A stretch of DNA of 64,000 bases from an uncultured Aquimarina sp. (GTDB lineage Bacteria; Bacteroidota; Bacteroidia; Flavobacteriales; Flavobacteriaceae): contig CANLRN010000017.1 of the NCBI GenBank assembly GCA_947493495.1, positions 1 through 64,000 of the forward strand, in the 5' to 3' direction. The first letter of the stretch is position 1; each line of letters starts with the position of its first letter. The translations under genes were made by a program, and so were the position numbers. The notes beneath the pieces were generated by a model. It did not search any database and was not told where the DNA came from. It saw nothing but the letters and a program-made list of their open reading frames with translations. Positions 22,342-31,910 of the stretch are shown here, one piece after another.

Positions 22342-23880
22342 ATGAATAGATTTATTTTGCAATTTTTTTTTACATTATTTATAATTTCTTGCTCAGAAAA
22401 GAAAACCTCTGCTGCCAAAGAAACCCTAACAAAACCAAATATAGTTTTCATTTTTGCAGATGACCTTACGTATTCTGCTATTCATGCCTTAGGCAATGAA
22501 GAGGTGCAAACTCCTAATTTGGACCGCTTGGTAGATAAAGGAACAACATTTACTCACGCCTATAATATGGGAGGCTGGGATGGAGCTATTTGCACCGCTT
22601 CCAGGTCCATGATAATCTCCGGGCGTAGCGTCTGGAATGTAAATAAGTTTAGACAGCGCTGGAAATCCAATAAAGATCTTGATAAAACCTGGGGTAAGCT
22701 GATGGAATCTCAGGGATATACTACCTATATGACTGGTAAATGGCATGTAGATGCGGGAGCAGAAAAAGTATTCAAGAATGTGACACATATCAGACCAGGC
22801 ATGCCAGGTGATGCTTGGAATCATGAAAAAATGGTTCAGAAATTTATAGATATTAAAAATACTGACATTGCTCCATCTTCTTTGATGCCTATTGGATATA
22901 ATCGCCCAAAAGATAAAAACGATACTATCTGGTCCCCTACAGATACTAGATTTGGAGGATTTTGGGAAGGCGGAAAACATTGGAGTGAAGTACTAAAAGA
23001 TGATGCGCTTACCTTTATCGATAAGACAAAAAATCAAGAAGCTCCATTTTTTATGTACTTGGCATTTAATGCACCACATGATCCAAGACAAGCTCCACAA
23101 GAATATATAGATAAGTATCCTCTGGAATCTATTAGTCTGCCAAAAAGTTGGTTGCCAGAATATCCATATAAAGATGGAATAGGAAATGGTCCTGATCTTA
23201 GAGATGAAGCACTGGCTCCTTTTCCGCGTACCGAGTACGCTACAAAAAAACATATCCAGGAGTACTATGCATTGATAACACATATGGACGATCAGATAGG
23301 CGAAATTCTTAATGGATTAGAGGCCAGTGGTAAGATGGAAAACACTTATATTATCTTCACTGCCGATCACGGTTTAGCTATGGGAAGACACGGATTAATT
23401 GGAAAACAAAGTCTTTTTGATCATAGTATCAGAGCGCCTTTTATGATGGTAGGTCCAGAGATCCCAAAGGGGAAAAAAGTGACTGAAGATATTTACATTC
23501 AGGATGCGATGGCAACAAGCCTAGAATTAGCAGGAATAGAAAAACCAGATTATATAGAATTTAACAGCCTTCTTAAATTAGTTAAAGGAGAGGTTAACAA
23601 AAGTTCATATGAATCTATTTATGGAGCATATATTGACCTTCAGAGAATGATCCGTAAAGACGGATATAAATTGATTGTATATCCAAAATTAAATAAAGTA
23701 TTGCTTTTTGATATAAAAAATGACCCTGAAGAAATAACAGATATATCAAACCAACCAGAATTAAGGCAGAAAGTACTTTCGTTGTTCAAAGAATTAGTAT
23801 CGCTCCAAAAAGAAAAAAATGATCCTTTAGATTTAGTCCCTTTATATGAGCAATACAGCAAATCATTGAGTCAAGTATAG
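22342..23880 (+). CDS. Sulfatase (formylglycine-dependent) lipoprotein
   Basis: This 512-residue type I sulfatase removes sulfate esters from glycans. The signal peptide ends FIISCSEKK, a lipobox, so it is anchored facing the periplasm or surface. The N-terminal metal site is NIVFIFADDLTYSAIH. The modification motif is C84-T-A-S-R88, a C-x-A-x-R form in which alanine replaces the more common proline; such motifs are accepted by anaerobic-type or FGE maturation. TGKWH and FTADHGLAMGRHG supply other active-site residues. Its position directly after the HTCS implies that the PUL substrate is sulfated. The maturation enzyme is not encoded here. Confidence 0.93.
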   Translation: MNRFILQFFFTLFIISCSEKKTSAAKETLTKPNIVFIFADDLTYSAIHALGNEEVQTPNLDRLVDKGTTFTHAYNMGGWDGAICTASRSMIISGRSVWNVNKFRQRWKSNKDLDKTWGKLMESQGYTTYMTGKWHVDAGAEKVFKNVTHIRPGMPGDAWNHEKMVQKFIDIKNTDIAPSSLMPIGYNRPKDKNDTIWSPTDTRFGGFWEGGKHWSEVLKDDALTFIDKTKNQEAPFFMYLAFNAPHDPRQAPQEYIDKYPLESISLPKSWLPEYPYKDGIGNGPDLRDEALAPFPRTEYATKKHIQEYYALITHMDDQIGEILNGLEASGKMENTYIIFTADHGLAMGRHGLIGKQSLFDHSIRAPFMMVGPEIPKGKKVTEDIYIQDAMATSLELAGIEKPDYIEFNSLLKLVKGEVNKSSYESIYGAYIDLQRMIRKDGYKLIVYPKLNKVLLFDIKNDPEEITDISNQPELRQKVLSLFKELVSLQKEKNDPLDLVPLYEQYSKSLSQV

Positions 23881-23920
23881 CTAAATTGATATAAGATAAC
23901 GTTTTTAGATTATAATATAG

Positions 23921-24796
23921 CTATACTTTCATTTGTTGTTTTCTAAAATTCCCTGGAGTTTTGCCAGCATGTTTTTTAAAAACTCTGGAGAAGTAAGACA
24001 AATTTTCCAAACCTACTTTTTCTGCAATTTGTTGCAAAGAATGATGAGTCGTGAGCAATAGTAATTGTGCTCGTTCTACTCTTTTTGATTGCATATAAAA
24101 ATTAGGGCGCATCCCGAATTGTCGTTTAAAAACCCTCGAAAAATGATCCGTGCTAAGATGACAAAAGGACGCCAGTTCAGAAACCGTAATTTCTTTATGA
24201 AGATTTTCACTTATATAACTAATCGTTTGGCTTATATCACTTATCGTATGTATCTTCATGTTTACATCACTTTTCTCATTCATAAACCTGGATAAAAGAA
24301 TCCGCAGGATGCCATTAGTTTCCATATAATGTGCAGAGGATAGTTGTTCATTTTTTTTCTTAAAATTAAGAAGCGTTGGACGATTGTCATATACCTCGGG
24401 ATCATCATTGACCAGAGCTCTATTTGGATTAATTTCCAACAAACGTTTAAAGTATTGCAAATCAATAGGAGTAGCCTTTATTTCATAGATAAAAGGCGCA
24501 AGGTTAAAAATCGACATTCCGTTTTTGACTTCTTCAAAAAAACTGATGTAATATTGCTCATGATTAGAATCACACGTATATCTACTATATATATAACTAG
24601 GAATTAAATACATGTGATCAGGTTTTAGTTCAAACTCCTTTTTAGAATGATATACCTTGGCATTACCCTTAGTAATATAATATAGACGTGTAAATGGACT
24701 GATTACATTATCGTAATTCCAGTTAGTAGTTAAATGAGCATATCCAATATTGAGTAAACTCAATTGAAGAGATTGTAGTATTTTTTGCATAAACAC
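23921..24796 (-). CDS. AraC family transcriptional regulator
   Basis: This 291-residue protein has an N-terminal cupin-like ligand-binding domain (YHSKKEFELKPDHMYLIPS; about residues 20-110) and a C-terminal double helix-turn-helix (about 188-288). The latter contains ELASFCHLSTDHFSRVFKRQ and the signature AEKVGLENLSYFSRVFKKH. No signal or membrane segment is present, so it is cytosolic and probably senses a monosaccharide or short oligosaccharide. It lies convergent with the sulfatase and divergent from the DUF1553 gene, so it may control the downstream PSD1/GH2 unit, which lacks the CATATG pair. The start could be at 24790 (third residue Met) rather than 24796. Confidence 0.93.
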   Translation of the reverse strand: MFMQKILQSLQLSLLNIGYAHLTTNWNYDNVISPFTRLYYITKGNAKVYHSKKEFELKPDHMYLIPSYIYSRYTCDSNHEQYYISFFEEVKNGMSIFNLAPFIYEIKATPIDLQYFKRLLEINPNRALVNDDPEVYDNRPTLLNFKKKNEQLSSAHYMETNGILRILLSRFMNEKSDVNMKIHTISDISQTISYISENLHKEITVSELASFCHLSTDHFSRVFKRQFGMRPNFYMQSKRVERAQLLLLTTHHSLQQIAEKVGLENLSYFSRVFKKHAGKTPGNFRKQQMKV

Positions 24797-24933
24797 ATTT
24801 ATATATAAAAATAAGGATTCTATTGATAATAAGTCGTTTTTGTAACAATAAATAAAGGTTTTTACAGTAAATTATGTCGGAAATGTGCATTTTATACCCT
24901 TTTTTAGTCAATGCATATTAGACGTGTGTGTAC

Positions 24934-24941
24934 TAACTTTG
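24934..24941 (+). promoter_or_regulatory. -7 promoter box upstream of the DUF1549/DUF1553 gene
   Basis: TAACTTTG matches TAnnTTTG exactly and lies 24 bases before the ATG at 24966, giving a very short leader. No convincing TTG is found 19-21 bases upstream, so an activator may be required. The nearby divergent AraC regulator is the obvious candidate. Confidence 0.4.
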
Positions 24942-24965
24942 ATAAGATATTAAATCTTAGCATAT

Positions 24966-27900
24966 ATGTCGGTGTCTAGAAGTATATTCACCTTGGTGAT
25001 TTTAATAACTTTTTTTTCGTGTGGAGGTCCAGATATCCCAGATGAGGTCGCTATAGCATATGACAAACTTCCAAAAAAACTAGACTTTAATCAACACGTA
25101 AAACCTATATTATCAGATAAATGCTACCTATGTCACGGCCCTGATAAAGCAAAAATATCGGCAGGTCTACAATTACATAGCCCAGAGGCTGCCTATTCTG
25201 AACTTCTAGAATCTCCAGGGAAATATGCAATTGACCCTGGAAACCTAGAGAATTCTGAAGTGTTTCATAGAATACTATCCGAAGATCCTACTACAGTAAT
25301 GCCCTCTCCTGATTCTCATCTAACATTAAGCGCAGAAGAAAAAGCAATTTTAATCAAGTGGATTCGAGATGGGGCTGAATATAAGGACCATTGGGCATTT
25401 ATACCTGTAACAAAATCAGAAATACCTATAGTTAAAAACACTAGTTTAGTTAAAAATCCAATTGACAATTACATCCTCTCGACCCTAGAATCAAAACAAT
25501 TATCTTTTACTCCTCAAGCAGATAAAGAAACTATTTTGCGTCGTTTGTCATTAGACCTTACTGGTATACCTCCTACTGTATCAGAGATCGATGCCTTTTT
25601 ATCAGATAAAAGTAATACTGCATATGAAAAACAGGTAGATCGCTTATTAGCATCTGAGCGCTATGGAGAGCAAATGGCCTTAGGGTGGATGGATGTAGCT
25701 CGTTTTGCAGATACCCACGGATATAGTGTAGATAGATATAGAGATATGTCTCCATGGAGAGATTGGGTAATTAATGCTTTTAATAAAAATCAACCGTATG
25801 ATCAGTTTGTCACCTGGCAACTGGCAGGAGATTTGATCAAAAATCCAACTAAGGAGATGAAACTAGCAACAGCCTTTAACCGTATTCATCCTCAGAATAT
25901 GGAAGGAGGAATTGTCAATGAAGAATTCTTGGTCGAATATGCAGTGGATAGAATAAGTACTGCAGGACAAGCCTTAATGGGACTTACAGTAGCTTGTGCA
26001 CGCTGTCACGATCATAAATATGATCCTATTTCTCATAAGAATTTCTATGAGATGACCTCTTTTTTTAATAATATCAATGAATCTGGTCAGATTTCGTGGA
26101 ATGATGCTATGCCTACTCCTACAATGTTATGGACTACAGAAGAAGAGGAAAAGATGCTAACGTATATGGATAATTTAGTCAAAGAAACCGAAACGGAGAT
26201 TGAAATTACCAAAAAAGAAATGGCTCAAGAAGCAAAACAATGGATTGCCAACAATAAATATCAATCCATCCACTTTTCTAAAAAAGGCTTAGTAGGTTTT
26301 TATAATCTAAATACCGTAGGATTGACCAATGCCATAAATCCATCACAACGAGCCACCATGAAACGAGAATATACAGAAGGACAACCTATCAATTTAGTAG
26401 ACGCTCACAAAGGAAAAGGTATTAAATTTAATGGCGATACTTGGCTTGACTTAAAAGAAGTAGGTGTTTTTGGTCGTCATCAGCCTTTTACCATAGGAGT
26501 TTGGGCAAAAATACCTAAAGAAATTACTGATGGAAACATTTTTCATAAAGGTAATGGAGCAGTTCTTAATGCCTGGAGAGGATATCATCTCAAAATAGTG
26601 GATAATAAACTAGAAATCCTAATGGCACATACAGGGCCTGATAACACTATACAAGAACAAACCAAGATAGATGTCCCTAAAGACAGTTGGATACACCTTG
26701 CTGTTACCTATGATGGATCAAGTAAAGCTGATGGATATAAAGTTTATATAAACGGAAAAGAGCAAGAAACAAAGATCATTAACGACAATCTGTATAAAGA
26801 CATACTTTTTAGAGAAGGAAAAGAGCCAGCACTCCAGTTTGGAGCGCGTTTACGAGGAAAAGGAATTGCTGGAGCAGTAATAGATGATATTACAGTATAT
26901 ACCAGAGAACTATCTCCAATAGAAATGCTACAAGTATCTGAAAACACAGAATTAAAAACAATACTATCTAAAAATTCATCTACATTAACGCCTTTAGAGC
27001 ATACAATACTGGAACAACATTATATATCAAAATCTTCTTCTGTAAATAAAAAATATGAAAAACTTACAACAGTCAGAAAAGCCTATGTAGATAGTATAGA
27101 ACCTATTGAGGAGGTGATGATCATGAAAGAGACCGCTCCTGTACAATCCTATGTACTAGATAGAGGGGTATATGATGCCAAAGCAGAAAAAGTATACCCT
27201 AATACGCCAGAATTTTTACCCTCTATGCCAAAAGATGTTCCTAAAAATCGATTAGGTTTTGCAAAATGGTTGTTCCAAAAAGAACATCCTTTAACCTCTA
27301 GAGTAGCCGTAAACCGTATGTGGCAACATTTCTTTGGTACAGGATTGGTAAAAACATCAGAAGATTTTGGGAATCAGGGAGAAATGCCAAGTCATCCAAA
27401 ATTGTTGGATTATTTAGCATCGCATTTTATGGAGAATAACTGGGATATAAAAGCTTTTCAAAAAATGCTTGTAATGTCTAATGCCTACCGCCAGGATTCC
27501 AAAGTATCCGAAAAAGTAAGGGAACTAGATCCAGAAAACAGATTAATAGCTCGCGGACCCTCTAAACGAATGACAGGCGAAATGCTAAGAGATAATGTAT
27601 TGGTAGCAAGTAACCTATTGACAGAAAAGATAGGAGGAGAAAGCGTAAAACCTTATCAACCCGCTGGACTATGGAAAGTAAATGGAGAGGTATATGAACA
27701 AGATAAGGGAGAAAAATTATATAGGCGTAGCATGTATACAATCTGGAAACGCTCTGTCCCACACCCTACACTAGCAACATTTGACGCCCCAGCTAGAGAT
27801 GTTTGTACAACTCGTAGGCAAGAAACTAATACCCCACTACAAGCATTAGTACTATTAAACGATCCTACGTATATAGAAGCAGCTCGGGTATTGGGTAAAA

Positions 27901-28172
27901 GAATTACTGAGGCTCCCTATATTGAAGAAGGGATACAATACGTGTTTAGAAGTTTAACAGGTAGAAAACCTACAACAAAAGAGCTAAATATACTAGTAGA
28001 ACTACAAAATAAAGAGCACAAAAAGTTTACTTCCAATGAGGCTAAAATGGAAGGATGGCTCCATACAGGAGAATTCCGGGTGACACAAGAAGATAATAAA
28101 GCAATAATAGCAGCAAATGCTGTAGTAGCCAGTACAATTATGAACTCTGATGCTACAATTACTAAAAGATAA
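24966..28172 (+). CDS. PSCyt1/DUF1549/DUF1553 lipoprotein with LamG-like domain
   Basis: This 1068-residue lipoprotein (signal ending TFFSCGGP) has the planctomycete-type cytochrome layout. Near the N-terminus is a class I cytochrome c-like module with one haem-binding motif, C53-Y-L-C-H57. DUF1549 follows (about 155-360; LRRLSLDLTGIPPT, and VACARCHDHKYDPI). A LamG/concanavalin-like insert (about 435-645; GVWAKIPKEITDG, WIHLAVTYDGSS) separates it from DUF1553 (about 745-1000; SRVAVNRMWQHFFGTGLV, CTTRRQETNTPLQALVLLND). Such proteins are repeatedly found with sulfatases in marine polysaccharide loci. The reaction is not established; redox sugar chemistry is one idea. The cytochrome needs periplasmic haem attachment. 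Confidence 0.9.
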   Translation: MSVSRSIFTLVILITFFSCGGPDIPDEVAIAYDKLPKKLDFNQHVKPILSDKCYLCHGPDKAKISAGLQLHSPEAAYSELLESPGKYAIDPGNLENSEVFHRILSEDPTTVMPSPDSHLTLSAEEKAILIKWIRDGAEYKDHWAFIPVTKSEIPIVKNTSLVKNPIDNYILSTLESKQLSFTPQADKETILRRLSLDLTGIPPTVSEIDAFLSDKSNTAYEKQVDRLLASERYGEQMALGWMDVARFADTHGYSVDRYRDMSPWRDWVINAFNKNQPYDQFVTWQLAGDLIKNPTKEMKLATAFNRIHPQNMEGGIVNEEFLVEYAVDRISTAGQALMGLTVACARCHDHKYDPISHKNFYEMTSFFNNINESGQISWNDAMPTPTMLWTTEEEEKMLTYMDNLVKETETEIEITKKEMAQEAKQWIANNKYQSIHFSKKGLVGFYNLNTVGLTNAINPSQRATMKREYTEGQPINLVDAHKGKGIKFNGDTWLDLKEVGVFGRHQPFTIGVWAKIPKEITDGNIFHKGNGAVLNAWRGYHLKIVDNKLEILMAHTGPDNTIQEQTKIDVPKDSWIHLAVTYDGSSKADGYKVYINGKEQETKIINDNLYKDILFREGKEPALQFGARLRGKGIAGAVIDDITVYTRELSPIEMLQVSENTELKTILSKNSSTLTPLEHTILEQHYISKSSSVNKKYEKLTTVRKAYVDSIEPIEEVMIMKETAPVQSYVLDRGVYDAKAEKVYPNTPEFLPSMPKDVPKNRLGFAKWLFQKEHPLTSRVAVNRMWQHFFGTGLVKTSEDFGNQGEMPSHPKLLDYLASHFMENNWDIKAFQKMLVMSNAYRQDSKVSEKVRELDPENRLIARGPSKRMTGEMLRDNVLVASNLLTEKIGGESVKPYQPAGLWKVNGEVYEQDKGEKLYRRSMYTIWKRSVPHPTLATFDAPARDVCTTRRQETNTPLQALVLLNDPTYIEAARVLGKRITEAPYIEEGIQYVFRSLTGRKPTTKELNILVELQNKEHKKFTSNEAKMEGWLHTGEFRVTQEDNKAIIAANAVVASTIMNSDATITKR

Positions 28173-28309
28173 TAAATTATTATATGCCCCTTAATATATT
28201 GGGATCTGATACTAAAGTTTTGCAACAAGTAGAGTTATACAACGATAGAAGATCTGTTTCATAATATATGGGTAAAAAAATACGTTTTAAGAATAAGTTA
28301 TTTTAAAAT

Positions 28310-30856
28310 ATGAAATATATATACCCTATACTGATAATAGCATTCATATGCTCGTCTTGCCAACAACAACAACCCATACAACGCATTGTTGAGGATTTCA
28401 ATCAAGATTGGAAATTTCATTTAGGAGATGTTCCATCATCGCAGACAGTAGCATATGATGATACTAATTGGAAAACTATACACCTGCCACACGACTGGAG
28501 TATCGAAGAAGGGTACCAAAAAGAAGGGAATACAGCTTCTAGCACAGGATTTGTTCCTGGAGGGATAGGATGGTATCGCAAATCATTCGCTCTAACAAAA
28601 GAAGATCGGAACAGACTAATCAGCATTCAGTTTGATGGTGTCTATAATAATTCTAGCGTATGGATCAATGATCATCTACTGGGAACAAGACCAAGCGGGT
28701 ATAGCACCTTTTTATATCCTCTTACAGCTTTCTTAAAATATGATGGTACACCAAATGTAATTGCTGTAAAAGTAGATCACACTGCCTATGTAGACTCTAG
28801 ATGGTATACAGGATCAGGAATATATCGCAAAGTGCAATTGATAAAAACATCCCCATTACATATAGCACATTGGGGAGTGAAAATTACAACACCAAAAGTT
28901 ACAAAGACCGCGGCAGATATTCATATTCGAACACAAATAGAAGGGATTCAGCCTACAAATGAAAAAACAATCTCAGTAACATATGCAATTAAAGATGAGA
29001 CTGGAAAAGTAATAGCTACAAAGAATATAGACCAAGTAGACGCTCAGGTTTCTACAAATATCAGTATCCCTTCACCTCAATTATGGTCTGTAAACACTCC
29101 AAACTTATATACCCTAGAAGTCAGTGTAACAGAAAACGGACAACAACTAGATACTGTGATAGAAAGATTCGGAATAAGAACTTTTAATTTTGATGCTAAT
29201 AAAGGATTTTCGCTAAACGGTGAACCCATGAAAATCAAAGGAGTAAATCTACATCACGATGCAGGAGCAGTTGGAGCGGCGGTTCCCAAAGCCATTTGGG
29301 AATACCGTATAAAAAAATTAAAATCAATAGGTGTTAATGCCGTTCGTTTTGCACATAACCCGCACGCACAAGAATTACTAGAAACATGTGATGAATTAGG
29401 AATCCTAGTGATGAATGAAGCCTTTGATGAATGGAGTGAACCAAAACTAAAAAGTAAGGTTTATATTGGAGACAACGCAGCACCCAAAGAAGCTGCAAGA
29501 GCATACCCAGAACATTTTGATACGTGGGCAGAAAAAGATCTAAAAGATCTGATAAGGAGAGATTTTAATCACCCGTCGGTAATCATGTGGAGTATCGGCA
29601 ATGAGATCGAATGGACATATCCTCACTACACAAAAACATTTAATGAGGTAAATCCAGATGCATCCGCATCAGGATATACATATACTCCGATTTATGATGT
29701 AGAAAAAATAAAACCAGCATTTGAGAAAAATATAGATACTATAGATCCACTATCCGCAATCGCTAAAAAACTAGTGAGATGGGTAAAAGAAGAAGATACC
29801 ACTAGACCAGTAGTTTGTGGTAGTGTATTGCCTTCTATAGGGATGGTGAGCGGCTACGGTACTGCTGTAGATGTATATGGGTTTAATTACCGCCAGGCAG
29901 ATTATGACATTGCCCATAAAACCTACCCAGATCTCAAAATTCTGGGTTCAGAAAACTGGGTAGCCTACTCAGAATGGAAAAGCTGTATCGATCGTGATTT
30001 TGTGGCAGGCGTCTTTTTATGGACAGGGTTTGCATATCTAGGAGAAGCAGGACCCTGGCCACGCAAAGGATTGAATATTTCCTTATTCGATTTTGCAGGA
30101 TTTAAAACACCTAGAGGACATTTTTTTGAAACCTTATGGAACGATACCCCAAAAGTATATATGGTGACAACTCCAGCAAAAGAATCCGAATTTTCATTTA
30201 CTAAAAAAGAAGGTTGGCAATTTAATATACAATACACACCACCACCTGTATGGAATAAATTACGCCTATGGGAATGGTATAAAGTATACCCAAAATGGGA
30301 GTATGCACAGGATGAATCCATTATAGTACAAACCTATACAAACTGCGAAGAAGCAGAATTATTCTTAAATGGAACATCATTAGGAAAACAGCAACTAATC
30401 AATGTTGTAGAAAATGATCATATTCTAAAATGGCTTGTACCCTATACAAAAGGAGAATTAAAAGTAATAGGATATAATAATGGTAAGAAAGTAGATGAAT
30501 ATATACTTCACTCTCAAAAAGAGTTGGCTAAAATCGAAATACAAACCGATAAAACCACTATAAAAGCAGATGGCTATGATGTTGCTGTAATTGCTATAAA
30601 GTTATTAGATGAAAATGGGGTGCTGCTTACAGATGCTGATACGGATATTACCTTTGAGAGTACAGGAGAAGGAAAAAACATTGGAGTAGACAACGGATGG
30701 GAAATGAATACGCAATCTCATAAAACCAATACAATACGAACCCATCATGGAAAAGCAGTACTGTTTCTTCAGTCTACACATAACAAGGGAACCGTTCGGG
30801 TAAAAGCAACTCATGGGGGTATTACCTCTGAAGTACTTAACATCATTTCGAGATAA
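28310..30856 (+). CDS. Glycoside hydrolase family 2 lipoprotein (beta-galactosidase type, GalB-like)
   Basis: This 848-residue exo-glycosidase has a lipoprotein signal ending FICSSCQQQ. The order is sugar-binding jelly roll (LPHDWSIEEGYQKEGNTAS, GGIGWYRKSF), Ig-like domain, GH2 barrel, a DUF4982-type domain (about 640-710) and a C-terminal Ig-like domain. Catalytic residues are acid/base Glu432 in WSIGNEIEW and nucleophile Glu548 in LGSENWVAYSEW. Such short GH2 lipoproteins include beta-galactosidases and some beta-glucuronidases, and the sequence does not decide between them. It lies 137 bases after the DUF1553 gene in the same direction. It shares little with the LacZ-like GH2 of this PUL beyond the fold, so the two probably cut different linkages. 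Confidence 0.92.
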   Translation: MKYIYPILIIAFICSSCQQQQPIQRIVEDFNQDWKFHLGDVPSSQTVAYDDTNWKTIHLPHDWSIEEGYQKEGNTASSTGFVPGGIGWYRKSFALTKEDRNRLISIQFDGVYNNSSVWINDHLLGTRPSGYSTFLYPLTAFLKYDGTPNVIAVKVDHTAYVDSRWYTGSGIYRKVQLIKTSPLHIAHWGVKITTPKVTKTAADIHIRTQIEGIQPTNEKTISVTYAIKDETGKVIATKNIDQVDAQVSTNISIPSPQLWSVNTPNLYTLEVSVTENGQQLDTVIERFGIRTFNFDANKGFSLNGEPMKIKGVNLHHDAGAVGAAVPKAIWEYRIKKLKSIGVNAVRFAHNPHAQELLETCDELGILVMNEAFDEWSEPKLKSKVYIGDNAAPKEAARAYPEHFDTWAEKDLKDLIRRDFNHPSVIMWSIGNEIEWTYPHYTKTFNEVNPDASASGYTYTPIYDVEKIKPAFEKNIDTIDPLSAIAKKLVRWVKEEDTTRPVVCGSVLPSIGMVSGYGTAVDVYGFNYRQADYDIAHKTYPDLKILGSENWVAYSEWKSCIDRDFVAGVFLWTGFAYLGEAGPWPRKGLNISLFDFAGFKTPRGHFFETLWNDTPKVYMVTTPAKESEFSFTKKEGWQFNIQYTPPPVWNKLRLWEWYKVYPKWEYAQDESIIVQTYTNCEEAELFLNGTSLGKQQLINVVENDHILKWLVPYTKGELKVIGYNNGKKVDEYILHSQKELAKIEIQTDKTTIKADGYDVAVIAIKLLDENGVLLTDADTDITFESTGEGKNIGVDNGWEMNTQSHKTNTIRTHHGKAVLFLQSTHNKGTVRVKATHGGITSEVLNIISR

Positions 30857-30907
30857 ATAATCTTATCCCTTTTTGACTTTGAAATTACCCTTAAAAATAA
30901 GCTTTGT

Positions 30908-31279
30908 TTATTGTGTACTCCAGGCTTTATACCCTCCTTTGAAGTCATAAATTTTTTTGAAACCCATTTTTGCCAACTTTTTACTAGCTCGACGACTTCT
31001 TACGCCTGAGTGGCAATAAATATATATTGGTTTTTCTTTATCTAATTTTTGGCAAGCTGTTATAAAAACATCAGTATCAGAACTATTAATATTAATAGCA
31101 TCATCTATAAAACCATCATTATATTCTTTTGGAGTTCTAATATCCACTAACTGTACATCTTTTCCTATAACCTCTTCCTTCAGGGTGTTTATATCGATAA
31201 CTTTAATAAATTTTATCTCTTGTGCATGACAAGGAACTATTACTAAAAAAGTAATCAGAATGCTTAGACGTTTTATCAT
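30908..31279 (-). CDS. Exported single-domain rhodanese
   Basis: This 123-residue sulfurtransferase-like protein is predicted to be periplasmic. I start at 31279 (MIKRLSILITFLVIVPCHAQ) because the longer frame up to 31438 has no signal and overlaps the neighbouring rhodanese gene antiparallel to nothing. The rhodanese fold shows DIRTPKEYNDGFIDDAINI and the active loop YCHSGVRSRR with Cys89, which carries the persulfide. The order (signal peptide, one rhodanese domain) is complete and of normal length. It is the distal gene of a three-gene rhodanese/persulfide group, 13 bases after the next rhodanese. Confidence 0.88.
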   Translation of the reverse strand: MIKRLSILITFLVIVPCHAQEIKFIKVIDINTLKEEVIGKDVQLVDIRTPKEYNDGFIDDAININSSDTDVFITACQKLDKEKPIYIYCHSGVRSRRASKKLAKMGFKKIYDFKGGYKAWSTQ

Positions 31280-31292
31280 TACGCAATTGTAA

Positions 31293-31796
31293 CTAATATA
31301 TTTTTTCACCTTTACGTAGCCATTGTGACCACTCCTTATTAAAGGTATGTACTTTTTTAGTTTCACCTTTTTCATTGACAATTTTATTCCCGCAATTCGT
31401 CCATTCAAAAATACCTCCATAGAGGTTAGAAACATCATGATATCCTGCTTTTTCTAATCGTTCTGCAATTTTTTCGCTACGATAGCCTACAGAACAATAC
31501 ACTACAATTTTTTGATCTTTGGAAATATCTTTAACGCGTTTCAATTTAAAATCATCATAGCCAATCCATAGTGCATTTTCAATACGACTTACTTTGAATT
31601 CTGGCTTTTCTCTAGCATCCAAAAAAATTACCCCCTTAGTAGTTAAACTACTATCAGTAGGCACTATTTCTTTTACAGAATGAGACAATAAATCACTTAA
31701 CATGGCATTAAATGCACTATCCTTTACTTTTTCTTGAGAAAAAATAATCGATGTACTCCCTAATAGAAGTAAAATAAGAATGCTCCTTTTTTTCAT
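31293..31796 (-). CDS. Exported single-domain rhodanese, second copy
   Basis: This 167-residue protein has a Sec signal (MKKRSILILLLLGSTSIIFSQ). The start at 31796 is preferred over 31832, which adds twelve residues before the signal. The rhodanese domain contains FLDAREKPEFKVSRI and YCSVGYRSEKIAERL with the catalytic Cys101. The C-terminal extension includes a second cysteine in WTNCGNK. Such proteins form persulfide from thiosulfate or pass it on; the natural donor is unknown. It lies between the MBL-rhodanese fusion and the shorter rhodanese, all on the minus strand, suggesting one periplasmic/cytosolic sulfane-sulfur handling unit. Confidence 0.88.
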   Translation of the reverse strand: MKKRSILILLLLGSTSIIFSQEKVKDSAFNAMLSDLLSHSVKEIVPTDSSLTTKGVIFLDAREKPEFKVSRIENALWIGYDDFKLKRVKDISKDQKIVVYCSVGYRSEKIAERLEKAGYHDVSNLYGGIFEWTNCGNKIVNEKGETKKVHTFNKEWSQWLRKGEKIY

Positions 31797-31910
31797 GTTT
31801 TTTAATTTTAATAGAACTATTTTTTCAATCATTCTCTTTCCAAATTAACTGATTTAATCTTATCAAGGCATCACAGTTTTGTCTTCTCATTGTAGTACAA
31901 AGGATTAGTA

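Noticed and set aside
20526..28460. Single CATATG hexamers inside genes (for example near 20526, 22003, 23281, 25622, 28452)
   Set aside because: None has a partner at 21 bases and their number fits base composition, so they are not counted as operators.
31280..31438. N-terminal extension of the first rhodanese to 31438
   Set aside because: It would cover the end of the neighbouring gene and displace the signal peptide that begins at 31279.
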